NCBI RefSeq assembly: GCF_964204645.1
Contig: NC_134033.1
Location: 7,662,231 to 7,726,230, forward strand
DNA length: 64,000 nucleotides
Direction of reading: 5' to 3'
From: Tubulanus polymorphus
Lineage: Eukaryota; Nemertea; Palaeonemertea; Tubulaniformes; Tubulanidae
Below, one piece after another: positions 50,610-63,602 of the stretch (position 1 is its first letter; every line of letters begins with the position of its first letter). The translations under genes and the position numbers were made by a program. The notes below the pieces were generated by a model. The model ran no database searches. It was not told the origin of the DNA and was given only the letters and a program-made list of their open reading frames with translations.

Positions 50610-53600
50610 ATGGAAGCAAATAAGTACTACTGCCCAACATGTAATATCAATATAGATAAATCCCAAAAAGCAAGACACAATAAAACTAAAACACATTTAG
50701 AGAATAAATTAAAATTAGAATATAAAGATGATATATTAGAAACTAAATTGGATGAATTAAAGAATGAAAAAGAAACATACAAATGTGATACATGTAATCA
50801 ATCATTCAGTGATAAAAGATATTATAAAGAACATTTAAAATCTACAAGTCATATTAGAAATAAGAATAATGATATTTTAGGTGAAGATTATTTTGATAAA
50901 GATAATGATAAGAAACAGAAGACAATTAAAAGCATAAGAAATAAATTAAACAATAAAAGACCATACATGGAAGATGTACGAAAATATATTAATTCATTAG
51001 ATAATAAAAAAGATATAGAGATAACCGAAGCATTTAAAAGTGATATTGGCCCAGCAGCTATCGAGTTTAAATTTCATAAAGGAAAAACGTTAGAAGAAAA
51101 TAAAAAACATTTAGAAAATATGAAAGAAATAATAAAAATAATAACTGATGTTGAATACCCTAAAATTAGTATATCAGTTAAAGTAAAGTTTATAAAATCT
51201 GAAGATAAACCAATATATAATATAAATTCTCATTCACAACATATTATATATAAACAACATATAGATGATAAATTAGATAAATGTTATAATGAAGTAAAAA
51301 CTAAAATAGAAGAGAAATATTTTGAAGGATCTGGTTTAATATTTGATGAAATAATATTTATGACTTTACATGTTTATAACACAAAATATAATAAGTTAAC
51401 TAAATCAAAACCAATTGATGAAAATAATGTATCATATTATAAAGAACCAGATATTGAAGCATCGAGTTATATCAAACTACCATTTAAAACTAATGCTGTA
51501 ATAAATGTACAAAATGAAGATGATAAATGTTTTCTATGGGTTATAATAAGTTGTTTACATCCTGCAACTTAAAATATTTGTAGATTAACTCATTATAAAC
51601 CATTTGAAAATAATTATAAGATAGATAAGTATCCTGTTATAATTAAAAACATCCCAAAAATAGAAAGAGATAATAATATAAAGATAAATGTGTTTGATTT
51701 AATCAAATTACCAAATACAAAAGGTAACAATATAAAACATTATACATTAGAACCTTTATACCTATCAAAAGATTATGATTCAAACAATGTTATAGATATA
51801 CTATATTATGAGAATCATTATATGTGGATTAAACAAATCGATTTATTTTTTAAATCAGAAAGTGATCACCATAGAATATATCTTTGTAGAAAATGTTTAC
51901 ATAAATTCAGTAATGAAAGTACATTATTAAATCATAAACAATTATGTGAAAATCATGATTATTGTAAATTAGTTTTACCAAATGAAAAAGATAAAATATT
52001 AGAATTCAAAAAATATGATTACAAAAATAAAGTACCATTTGTTATATATGGAGATTTTGAATCATTAAATAAAGAATTAACTGATCAAGATAGAAAAGAA
52101 ATATATTATAAAAGAAAGAAATTTAATTCTAATGAAAATGATTTTTCAGATGAAACACCAAAAACAAATACAATTAAAAAGATTCATCAATCAGCTGCAG
52201 CTTTCGGGTTATATATTAAATCTGATTATCCAGAACTAATTGAAAGTGAATATTATGATTATAGAAATGAAAATGTTATCAATCATTTTTGTGACTTATT
52301 AATTGAATATGAAATAAGATTTAGTAAATTATTGAATACAAATAAAGAAATAATTATGACAGAAGAAGATAAAGAAGAATTTGTGTTTTCAGATAAATGT
52401 TATTATTGTGAAAAGATATTTAATTTTAAAGATAAAAAAGTAAGAGACCATGATCATTTGAATGGAAAGTTTAGAGGCGCTGCACATGAGAATTGTAACT
52501 TACAAGCTAAGAAAATTAATTTTGTACCAGTTATATTTCATAATCTATCAGGATATGATGCACATTTATTCATCAAACAGTTATGTCATAAAATAGAAGA
52601 AATTAATAATGAAATAGAAAGATTAAATTCAAATAGATCAAAAGATAAAATACCAACTTATAAATTTAAAATGTTAGCTAAAACATCTGAGAATTATATA
52701 TCATTCCAATTTGGTTGCCTAGAATTTATAGATTCCTATAGATTTTTAAATAGTTCATTAGATAACTTATCAAAATCATTAGTTGATGATGAATTAAAAA
52801 TATTAAAGCAACATTACCCAAATAATGATGATTTTCAATTAATGAGATATAAAGGAGCAATTCCATATTCTTTCTATAAAAATCATATTGATTTTAACAT
52901 AACTGAATTATTGAAAGAACAATTCTATGATGAATTAAAAAATGAATATGTTAAAGATGAAGTCTATAATAGAACATTGAATATTTGGAATCATTTCAAA
53001 ATAGAAAATCATGGGCAATTAGTAGATTCATATCTAAAATCAGATGTATTATTATTAACCGATATATTCGAAAGGTTTAGAGATGTAAACCTAAAATATT
53101 TCAATATTGATCCTTGTCATTGTTATTCTAGCCCAGGTTTAACATGGGATTGTGGTTTAAAATTTACAGATATAAAAATGGATTTGTTAACAAATATAGA
53201 TCAATTATTATTATTTGAAAAATCTATAAGAGGAGGAGTTTCAGGTGTATTAGGGGATAGATATTTCAATGTAAATGATAACCCTGGATATAAGTTATTA
53301 TATATAGATGCAAATAATTTGTATGGTTGGGCAATGATGGAACCACAACCTTATGGAGTATTTGAATTAACTGAAGTTTTACAGAATGAAAATAGTGATA
53401 AATTTGATTGGAAGAAAAGAATCCTAGATATTGCAGATGATTCAGATACTGGTTACTTCTTTGTTGTAGATTTAGAATATCCTGAAGATAAAAAATTTAA
53501 ATCTAGAAATATAGCTTACTGTCCCGAACATAAAACTGTAACGCATGAAGAATTATCAAGTTATCAAATAAGAATTAAACCCGAAAATCATATTCATACA

Positions 53601-54559
53601 GAAAAGTTAATGGTAACTCGAAGAAGATAAATATAATTATGTAGTACATTATAGAATGTTAAAGTTTTATCTAAAATAAGGAATGGTTCTAAAAAAAGTA
53701 CATAGATATATTTCATTCAGTCAATCTAAGTGGTTAGAAAAATATATAGATTTTAACACCAAACAGAGAACTGAAGCTAAAACTGATTTCGAAAAAGATT
53801 TCTTCAAGTTAATGAATAATGCATTCTATGGTAAGACTTGTGAAAATATTAGAAATAGAAATGATATTGAGTTAGTCAGTAATGGTAAAAGAATTAGACA
53901 TTTACAATCATATCCTAAGTTCATTGGTAACAGAATATTTGATGAAAATTTAGCTGCAGTTAAAATGAGAAGAACATCAATGAAATTTAATAAACCAATC
54001 TATGTTGGCGCTTCAGTTTTAGAATTATCAAAATTACTAATGTATGAATTCTATTATAATGTATTACAACCTCATTTTGGAGAAAAGCATATAGAAATCT
54101 TATATTTTGATACTGACAGTTACATATTAAAGATAAAAACTGATAACATAACTAATGATTTAAAAACATTAAAACATCATTTTGATTTTAGTAATTATCC
54201 TAAAGATCATGAATTGTTTAGCAATGATAATAAAAAAAGTTCCCGGTAAATTCAAAGATGAATTAGGTGGTGAAGAAATGATAGAGTTCATAGGTATTAG
54301 ATCTAAAATGTATTCATATAAAACTAAAGAACATGAAGCTAAAAAGTTAAAAGGAATAACCAAAAGTGTAGTAGAAAAGAATATTCATTTCAAAGATTAC
54401 ATCAATTGTATATTCAATGAAGAAGTTAGAAAACATAAGATGAGATGTTTAAGATCTGAAGATCATGAAATATTTATTGAAGAAATTGAAAAGATAAGTC
54501 TAAACCCATTTGATGATAAAAGATATATTTTAGATGATGGAATTCATACAGTTGCTTAT
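50610..54559 (+). pseudogene. Protein-primed family B DNA polymerase, intein-free, broken
   Basis: Same domain order as in element B: two fingers (YYCPTCNIN, YKCDTCNQSF), Exo I YGDFES, Cys/His module CYYCEKIF with VRDHDH, Exo II HNLSGYDAHLF, Exo III YLKSD, motif A YIDANNLYGWAMMEPQPY, motif B KLMNNAFYGKT and motif C YFDTDSYILK (about 54101), uninterrupted. Breaks are TAA at 51570, an indel near 53620, TAA near 53674 and a frameshift in an A-run near 54235. The last residues (LDDGIHTVAY) end at 54559 where a transposon begins, only a few codons before the expected stop. It represents the ancestral site layout for the intein in element B. Confidence 0.93.
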
Positions 54560-55724
54560 CGGTGTTGTCATATCGCGGAAAGACGGAATCGCGGAATTTT
54601 CCAAAAACGCGGAATTTCTTCATTTTTACTTTAAATAGTAAACGGGTTTTTTCCCACGGGGATACCCACTGTCGGACAGGGCACCGGACCGATCGATGCA
54701 ACGACTAAGGTTCGAATCCCATTATTTGCAGGCAATTTTATATGGAATCATTATATTACGATACCGTTGACTGGCTGCCACCTGTAGAAGAAGTCAGAAT
54801 CAAGTGAGGTGAAAGAGACCAGGCACCTAATGTCTATTTCTACTAGGCAAACTTCGGCTATCGAAGTTCATCGACTTTTTGAGAACTTCAGAAACGAATA
54901 TTATCAGATAAATATTGAGCACGTTCGCGGTGTCGGACTGTAGTTGTAGATGGTTGCAAACACGAAATCCTACGACCAAACAAGTACCGGTTCAAATTCC
55001 TATAAAATCATTATAATCATTGAAATCATTATAATTTTACGGCCGTCCAGTACCGGTACGAATAAGATTCTTTTGATCCAAATAATCAGCATAGGAACAT
55101 ATATGTTATAGCAGTCACAAAGTAAACATTAAAAAAACGAAACCATTTTATAATCTTTCATATCATTTAATTCTAAAAGATAAACCACATTCTTCGCTTA
55201 TAACAACAATGTAGACACACAACACGCATGAACAATCCTAAACCAGAATGAAATATACATAATGTCTATTTATTTTCGTCTGACATCGATCCAGTTCCAC
55301 AGTTGTGAGTTAACTCTGAGTCACTTAGAATCAATTCATTTCCAATGTTTTAAATCCAGAGACCAGAGTCAAATCTTAACTCGGAAGTGAGTCCTTGAGA
55401 ATGACCCATGGTGTCACAAATCCTACGTTTACGTACCATCGATTTGTATTCATTCAGTTAATGCAGCGATACTCTGTATCACTGAATTCGCAAAGCACGT
55501 ATTGCCTAGGTTCTCCATTATTTGGAAAAGTATCGTTAAGTTGTTGACTAGCGATATAATAAATTATCAAATACTAATTCCCAGTGTTGAAAAGCTGGGT
55601 CCGGTGCCGTCTGACAGTGGGTATCCCCGTGGGAAAACCCGTTTACTATTTATAGTAAAAATGAAGAAATTCCGCGTTTTTTGAAAATTCCGCGATTCCG
55701 TCTTTCCGCGATATGACAACACCG
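54560..55724. mobile_element. 1.17-kb non-autonomous inverted-repeat DNA transposon
   Basis: The termini CGGTGTTGTCATATCGCGGA (54560) and the exact complement ending at 55724 extend as inverted repeats of about 130 bp with only a few differences (AAACGGGTTTT, CCACGGGGATACCCACTGTC). The interior has no coding capacity; a polymerase III box-B-like word (AGGTTCGAATCCC, 54709) suggests some tRNA-derived sequence. No obvious target duplication. It lies at the C-terminus of the element D polymerase. Confidence 0.85.
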
Positions 55725-55731
55725 GTTTAGT

Positions 55732-56547
55732 TGTTCTAGATCAAAGGTCGAACGGTCTAGCTCATTAAAAACAAAATATTAAAAGTAATTTAAAACTATA
55801 ATATATTTTCATAACCGTGTGCATTTTATATTATATCTAAATATTTAATCTAAGATATTAATAATTTAAATTTTAAAAGCATATTGTATTAAATCAATTG
55901 GTCGCTCCGCTTCGCTACCGCTCCACTCCGCGACCAATTGATTTATTTACAATACACAAATTCATAATCAAATATATTTTAATAATAATAATTATTCTAT
56001 TATTCAACTGAAATACACACGGTTATGAAAATATATTATAGTTTTAAATTACTTTTAATATTTGTTTTTAATGAACTCGACCATTCAACCTTTAACCTGA
56101 AAGCCCATTACCCCTATTACTCTTAAAATAATCATATACATGAATAACATTTAAATTGATAGATTATTCAATATAAAAGTGTGAGCTCTTATAGAATAGA
56201 TATATAGATATATTTACAACATTATTTCAATATTCATATTTGTATGAGTTAGATTTTTAAAAACATTAAAAGTGTTAGTAAAGTGTGATTGAAATAATGC
56301 ATAGCTGTTTATACTAGAACATGATTCTATTTGAGCCTATATACATTTCATGTAATGAACTATTGAATAAATCTATAAATTCACAGCTGTTACAGCTGTT
56401 ACTATGACGCCGAGACATATGAGTCATAATATTGCAAACGTGTAGAACACTCTAGAACCGGAACCAGATGACGTGGCAGGCAGGAACTGAACAGACGCTG
56501 TAACATTACGCTTAGGATATTCTATCTCTCGAAACGAAATTAGGAGC
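55732..56547 (+). repeat. Isolated Polinton terminal repeat of the A/D type
   Basis: It matches the reverse complement of 6690-7495 over its whole length. The outermost 23 bp are missing at the left. The palindrome contains the GC-rich centre (TCAATTGGTCGCTCC, 55893-55942). The inner part runs through GACGCCGAGACATATGAGTC to CGAAACGAAATTAGGAG and is then cut by a composite repeat head. It is the gene-poor terminus type of element A, not the polymerase terminus of D, so it comes from another copy or from a rearranged end. Confidence 0.8.
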
Positions 56548-56552
56548 TCATA

Positions 56553-56868
56553 CAGCAAGGCAGAAACCCATTATCGCTGCTTTGCAGCTATATTTATTAT
56601 TAGGGTTTCTGCTGCCTTCGCAGAAACCCTATTGTATTCCTGCTGATTATTATTAGGGTTTCTGCTGCCTTCGCAGAAACCCTATTGTATTCCTGCTGAT
56701 TATTATTATTATTAGGGTTTTCTGTTACATCACAGAAAACCCTATTGAGATTCGCGTGTTTCTTCTTCTTCTTATTATTATTATTAGGGTTTTCTGTTAC
56801 ATCACAGAAAACCCTATTGAGATTCGCGTGTTTCTTCTTATTATTATTATTTTTTTTTTTTTTTTTTT
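56553..56868. repeat. Two hairpin repeat types heading a truncated composite repeat
   Basis: After GGCAGAAACCCATTATCGCT come two units with the stem AGGGTTTCTGC around TGCCTTC, each followed by TTGTATTCCTGCTGATTATT. Two units of the usual TAGGGTTTTCTGT stem type follow. The 1-kb block does not follow here. Frames on both strands are repeat artefacts. Confidence 0.85.
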
Positions 56869-57005
56869 TCACACTTTTAACGCGCAAAAACGAAATAATC
56901 CGTTTTTGCGCGCTAATAGTTTGTTTTTGCGCGGTAATATTTGTTTTTGCGCGCAAAAGATTTGTTTTTGCGCCGTCGTCTTGTAGCGCAAAAAAAACAT
57001 ATATT
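56869..57005. repeat. TTTTTGCGCG-type short tandem repeat
   Basis: Six to seven copies of a 16-25 bp unit with GTTTTTGCGCGC. In form it resembles the 31-bp satellite (T-run plus short GC palindrome), but the sequence is different. Confidence 0.7.
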
Positions 57006-59576
57006 CAAATAATTTACGCGCGCTACTATGATGTCACGCTGTCGCCATCTATTAGATTAAACAGTAACTAAAGAAGTAATTAATCTATGCAGTTGTATTG
57101 ATTGATTTAAAAGGAAAACTAATTTTACTTAAATTTACGACCCCTTGATAAATACAAATATGCATATATCGCTTGTTATGGTCTTCGATTGATCACAATA
57201 CAATGAAGTTATATTGAGCTTGAAAATACCGATAGTTGAATTTGATTGACCGGCAACCAGTCTAGCCCCATTATATATTGATGACGTAGGCACATCAACC
57301 CACCCGCAACCATATTAATAACGCGTGGTTGTTATTAATGTATATTAACATATCATAACGGTTTTTGCGGTGTCACAAAACCTTTTAAAATATGAGGAAT
57401 AATACTGGCGTAATTTTCTGCTAGTTTTCTACCTTACATATAGAGATTTATCTTCATTTCTGAGCGATTCATTTTCTGAGAGACATCTAGCAGAAAATTT
57501 AATTTGAATCTGGAGCACTTAGTACGAACGTGTTAGATAGAATTACCGTGCACGTTATATTTTCCATATTCCGATTCCCATATTACACCATGCATCCAGA
57601 TTTGTAGATGCAGATTTATTAAAAATAAGTGAAATTTGATGTTGTTTGTTTGTTTGCTTTACGTCGTTCAGAACTCTATTTGTCCCATGACTAACTGTAT
57701 TGAATACTTTGTAATGCTTCAGCAGATGGGTATGATAGTTGGGTTGGACAAGCTATTTTCAGTATGTTCTACCAGTTCTTTTTTATATTTAAATCTCATG
57801 TTAATGAGGGCTGGGAATAGGCAGATCTATCGAGTTGTCACATAGTTACTGTTTGTGAGTTCCTATAATCTGCAAATGCGCATGCGTGAAAGAATAGAGT
57901 TTGGGTTAGATGAGGCTAGGCTATTTGTAAATCAAATTTCATCCACCCTGCAGTTACGTTCTGTGGCACCGTGGGTAAATCACTGGACTACAACTGGATT
58001 TTTTTTCGTTTGGTTTCGAATCCCAATACAGTCACGTACAGGTAACAACAGCATTTTAAGTATTAAGTGAGTACGACAAGCCTACCATGCCTATGTACTA
58101 CAAACACAACTTTTCTCCTCTCGTCGGCCCTACAGTGATGTTACTATAACTGGTGCAATTATAAAATGGATAGGATTTGGTCAGGACTAGCCTAAAGTCT
58201 AATTCAGTCTTTGTACTTATTCATTCGATAGGCCTATTTTTAAAACAATACAGTGAAGTATTCACACGCAGAAAGGCTAATTGATTTGAGCCATGTGATT
58301 AAATTTGGCCAGGCCTTCTCTGACCTGCTGACATTAATAGTCAAACCAAAACGTTCATGTGGTCACGGCTTGTATACCAGAAATCATTGAAAGCCTGTAC
58401 ATTTTGCTGTTCGTAGGTTTGGTATACCGATTTCTCCATACTTGACTGATAAGTACTGCTGTACGCATTATACAATTGTTCCAATGGGAATAGGGCCTAT
58501 TTATTGGGCTTATTATTTCCTGCTTTAGAATACTGAAATAAGCCCAACGTTCATTCAAATATCCAACATCGGTGAAAGTTTGATTACTGTATACATGTAC
58601 TGTAGGTTTTCATGTTGTATGAATATTTTGCAGTTCAAATGGGTAACGCATGAAGATAGATGATCAAGGACAGTCAACACCAAGATATCTCTCTTCGACC
58701 GATGTTGCACCATAGAAGATCTCATTCTTTCAACTCAAGGAAAGTGATTCAACACGATCGGCATAACACTAGAATAGGTTTGCAGTAACTAACGGTTCAT
58801 TTCATTTAGTCCTATGTACTTTTTAGCCAATTTGGATTCGATTGTAATTGAAACTCTGGAACTGTTAACAAAAGACAAGTTGAAAAAACACATATTACAT
58901 CATATTTACAAAGCATATCATTGGTTCATACAGTGATAGAAATTAGGACAGAACAAATATTATTACAGAATTTCCAAAAAGGCAATGAATTTCTATAACT
59001 AAATGAACATTATTTTTCTAATAACTCGGATCAAGAGTGACTCTCCCGTTTATAAGGAAACACACGCAACTAGTGGAATAGGTTTGATTTACACACATGT
59101 TGCAGGTATCAATTGTTTATCACTATAGAATTTGTAATCCATAAAAGCCAAAATCAACATCAGCCGGAAACCCAGACCAGATCAATTCATAATTTATTGA
59201 TTGAATCTACACTACAATATATGTATTTATTCAAATATTTCAATAAAAACATTAACTTCTTAAATCTATTCTAAATCATAGTATGTTCTTATCTGTAAAT
59301 TCACTCAATCTATCGACTCAGCAGGTGCTTAAGATGAGTTCTTAATAGGACAGATCCATTTATAAGCATGGTGATAATACAGTATCATGATGTTTGAATG
59401 CCAAAATAAATGCCTGGTCAAATAAATTAATATTTGTGATTGTACGTCCGCGTATGTTCGGTTTCAAAGCTGAATCATATTTGACGTTTACACAGCATAT
59501 TAGGTTCGAATCTGTCAATCCATTTTATTCTATGTATCAATATTTCAATTTACTACAATTCCCATCTTTCTGAATG
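57006..59576. other. Host-type DNA without recognisable gene; SINE traces
   Basis: About 2.6 kb. A SINE-type tail (GTTTGTTTGCTTTACGTCGT, 57646, minus strand) and a tRNA-like head on the plus strand (TGGCACCGTGGGTAAATCAC at 57963 with box B-like GGTTTCGAATCCC at 58011) indicate decayed SINEs. Reading frames up to about 71 codons show no motif. Nothing else is supported. Confidence 0.45.
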
Positions 59577-59807
59577 GCTTTGCAGAAAACCCGTCATCGC
59601 TGCTTGGCAGCTATATTTATTATTATTAGGGTTTTCTGTTACATCACAGAAAACCCTATTGAGATTCGCGTGTTTCTTATTATTAGGGTTTTCTGTTACA
59701 TCATAGAAAACCCTATTGAGATTCGCGTGTTTCTTATTAGGGTTTTCTGTTACATCACAGAAAACCCTATTGAGATTCGCGTGTTTCTTATTATTATTAT
59801 TATTATT
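59577..59807. repeat. Hairpin cluster heading composite repeat 4
   Basis: Starts GCTTTGCAGAAAACCCGTC and contains three TAGGGTTTTCTGT stem-loop units (one with TCATAGAAA), then TTA repeats. The same left edge occurs at 49287 and 56553. Confidence 0.88.
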
Positions 59808-60808
59808 ATTTTTTTCCACACATTTTTTGTCAAAAGTACATAGGCTTTTTTACATTACCGCTGTTGCCGATACAATCCGTCTGATATCATTCAGCTCAGT
59901 TCGATCTACAAATACTCCGTGCGAATTTTGAAGAATCAACGTTACAAAAGTACTGTCGGGCCGTAAACATCGAAAATTGAGCCCCATTCAAAGAGCCGAC
60001 ATGTTTTTCTAAGTCGTCTTTCCGAAATCTACCGCACGTTTCTTGTCACGTCGATTATCAATTCAAGCATAAATTAACAAATTTATTACCGAAAGATTGC
60101 ACATTCTGTCGCGGTTTTTAAAAACTAATTTTAACAGTAACCCATTTTCCTCATCAAATCATATTACCGATACACAGGAAATTTACTACTTTAGATTTTA
60201 AAAGCACTGTCGAGCCGTAAACATCGACAAATCGACGTGTGTCACTACATCGTCGTTCCGGGAATCAGCTGCGAGTTTCTCCTCATCATGAGAATCAAAT
60301 CGAGTGCAAATTAATTTATAACTACCAGTGATTTTGCTGCGGGCGTCAAGCAGTTAGTTTAGCAATACCTATTTTTCTTTACCAAATTAACCGTGTATTT
60401 ACTAAGATAAATCATAAGTGTACCGGGGAGTCGTAGGCCTAAACTAAACACGCCGAAGAGATATAGCGGAGACGAGGTATCAAAATAAAAAAATATATTA
60501 CTTTATTCGGCCGCGGGCTTCAACCTCTATATCAATACCATCAATACTCTATATTTCCTACAGTACATACCGATCATTGTCAAATCTACAAGGTATTTAC
60601 TAAATGCAAGTATATAACACACTCCTATCATTATGCTGGACTCACACTTGACATTCGGAGTAAGCGTTCGCTGTGGGGGAAAGGAGATCGTTCGCTGTGT
60701 CGCTTGAAGTGTTTATCGAGTTTTACGCGACCTTAAGGCTTTAGTATGGTGGCTGATAAGATAAAATAAATTATGACATTACGACAAAACAAATAACGCG
60801 AGAAAACA
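59808..60808. repeat. Conserved 1-kb block of composite repeat, copy 4
   Basis: Closely matches copies 1 and 2 through to AACGCGAGAAAACAATGATT, immediately before the satellite. A deletion removes the AAAGCTNTTATGTC word present in the other copies. Confidence 0.85.
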
Positions 60809-62425
60809 ATGATTTCGATTTTGTCGCCCGCGACAGTTCATTATTTCGGTTTTGTCACACGCGACAATTCAATATTTTGGTTTTATCGCCCGCGACAATT
60901 CCTTATTTTGGTTTTGTCACACGCGACAATTCAATATTTTGGTTTTATCGCCCGCGACAATTCCTTATTTTGGTTTTATCGCTTGCGGCAATTCATTAGT
61001 TTGGTTTTGTCACCCGCGACAATTCAATATTTTGGTTTTGTCGCCCGCGAAAATTCAATATTTTGGTTTTATCGCCCACGACAATTCATTACTTAGGTTT
61101 TATCGCCAGCGACAATTCATTATTTTGGTTTTATATTTTGTTTTTGTCGCCCGCGACAATTTTCTTTTTTGGTTTTGTCGCCCGCGACAATTCAATATTT
61201 TGGTTTTATCGCCCGCGATAATTCATTATTTTGGTTTTGTCGCCTGAGACAATTCATTATTTTGGTTTTGTCGCCTGAGACAATTCATTATTTTGGTTTT
61301 ATCGGCCGCGACAATTCATTATTACGGTTTTATCGGCCGCGACAATTCATTATTTTGGTTTTATCGGCCGCGACAATATTCTTCTTTTTGGTTTTGTCGC
61401 CCGCGACAATTCATTATTTTGGTTTTATATTTTGTTTTTGTCGCCCGCGACAATTTTCTTTTTTGGTTTTGTCGCCCGCGACAATTCAATATTTTGGTTT
61501 TATCGCCCGCGATAATTCATTATTTTGGTTTTGTCGCCTGAGACAATTCATTATTTTGGTTTTGTCGCCTGAGACAATTCATTATTTTGGTTTTATCGGC
61601 CGCGACAATTCATTATTACGGCTTTATCGGCCGCGACAATTCATTATTTTGGTTTTATCGGCCGCGACAATTCATTATTACGGTTTTATCGCCCGCGACA
61701 ATTCATTATTTTGGTTTTGTCGCCCGCGACAATTCACCATTTTGGTTTTGTCGCCCGCAACAATTCACCATTTTGGTTTTGTCGCCTGGATAATTCAACA
61801 TTTTGGTTTTGTCGCCGCGACAATTCATTATTTTGGTTTTGTCGCCCCAATTCATTATTTTGGTTTTATCGGCCGCGACAATTCATTATTACGGTTTTAT
61901 CGGCCGCGACAATTCATTATTTTGGTTTTATCGGCCGCGACAATATTCTTCTTTTTGGTTTTGTCGCCCGCGACAATTCATTATTTTGGTTTTATATTTT
62001 GTTTTTGTCGCCCGCGACAATTTTCTTTTTTGGTTTTGTCGCCCGCGACAATTCAATATTTTGGTTTTATCGCCCGCGATAATTCATTATTTTGGTTTTG
62101 TCGCCTGAGACAATTCATTATTTTGGTTTTGTCGCCTGAGACAATTCATTATTTTGGTTTTATCGGCCGCGACAATTCATTATTACGGTTTTATCGGCCG
62201 CGACAATTCATTATTTTGGTTTTATCGGCCGCGACAATTCATTATTACGGTTTTATCGCCCGCGACAATTCATTATTTTGGTTTTGTCGCCCGCGACAAT
62301 TCACCATTTTGGTTTTGTCGCCCGCAACAATTCACCATTTTGGTTTTGTCGCCTGGATAATTCAACATTTTGGTTTTGTCGCCGCGACAATTCATTATTT
62401 TGGTTTTGTCGCCCCAATTCTTTTT
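60809..62425. repeat. 31-bp hairpin satellite array 3 with 567-bp higher-order repeat
   Basis: About 52 monomers. A segment of about 567 bp (18 monomers with small indels) is duplicated almost perfectly: the variant GTCGCCTGGATAATTCAAC occurs at 61780 and 62347, and TTTTATATTTTGTTTTTGTC at 61412 and 61979. A new variant, ATCGGCCGCGACAA, is confined to this array. It ends at GACGCCTTATAAAACG. Confidence 0.95.
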
Positions 62426-63602
62426 TTTGACGCCTTATAAAACGTTACCATTATGAAACCTAAACAATGTTGACCATTCAGCGTCATTTTACAAACGACA
62501 GCCGTAAATCGATGTGCAAAACGTCACAGGTCTATGTTTACACAAACAAGCTATCTGGCAAAATATTATTGACATAGATGTAGAATGGCTTCCTGTGATT
62601 ATATAATGACCTATATTTGAACGTCGAAATGTTATATTGCATTGAATATCATTAGAAGACGTATTGTAATAGTAAAGGATGTATGATTATATCAGAAGCA
62701 TAAATAGAAATGATAAGTAAATCGGATTATTCGGTTAAATGGCGGATGTATACACGATTTGGAAGTCTGATATAAAAGTCAGACCCTGACGTGGGCATGC
62801 CGGTGGAATGACGAAGCTATCTACGATGTGTGTAGGGCCGGCGTGAATTTCATCAGCGGCTACAAGCGGTCAATATGAAAATGTGTAAACATATAATTTC
62901 AATATTCAAACGTTTTAGAAAATATGTTTGATATAAGGAGTATGCAGGTTTCGTGAGATCAGCAATTTATAATAGCATAGCTGTCATATACGGCTCCGCG
63001 TCCTCTGATGGCATGTGTATTAGGTGACAATTCAATTCAATTCTTTATTGATCCTTATTACATTGAAATTCCGGGATAAAATTCCCAAATTCAATAAATA
63101 CAAATTTTAAAATAAATTAATACAACATACATGACACACGGGTAATTCATACAGAACAACATAAGCATGTTATTCTAAATGACAATGTCTACTTCAACCC
63201 ACCCAGACTCAAGACTCTAGGATATCGAGTGACAGCCAAACCCGTGGCCCGGGCCCGGGCCGGCTGGTTAGGCCACACGATATGCTCGAAGTCATGATGA
63301 AGCAGACATCAGAAGAGCTCTTTCTTCAACCATGGAGGCAATGAAGTTGCAGACCAGTTTAGAGGCATAAGTAAATGAAGTCGGTCGCAAGTTCGCGATC
63401 AATTATTGAGAATTTTCAATAAAAAAATTTAAACCACTACTAGAGTCGAATACCTGTATCATCTACCCAATGGCCAAATCTCATCATTCCCCAAATTTCT
63501 TAAAACTTCGATTCCAAATTTGCAATTCCACATTAGCTTAGCCCAGAAATTCTACATTTTTTTCGCAGGCGTCAAATAATTTTCTAAAATTAATTTTCTT
63601 GT
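62426..63602. other. Unassigned DNA between satellite arrays
   Basis: About 1.2 kb without a supported gene. The segment 63030-63130 (TTCAATTCTTTATTGATCC and A/T-rich tail) looks like the reverse complement of a retroelement 3' end or untranslated region. A GGCCCGGGCCCGGGCC stretch sits at 63247. Confidence 0.4.

Larger units (their letters stand above)
50064..54559 (+). mobile_element. Polinton/Maverick element D, left part only
   Basis: The left end is precisely defined by the interrupted composite repeat. It has the hairpin terminal repeat of the element A type (AGTAATAGGGGTAATGGGC) and a polymerase gene. After the polymerase the element is cut by a 1.2-kb inverted-repeat transposon at 54560, and no further Polinton genes appear. 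Polymerase divergence from B and C, and terminal sequence shared with A, place A and D in one subfamily. Confidence 0.85.

Noticed and set aside
56600-56956. Host gene exons with ENPNNNN-type repeats
   Set aside because: The frames are translations of the hairpin units and TTA microsatellite on the minus strand; the same peptides appear at each composite head.
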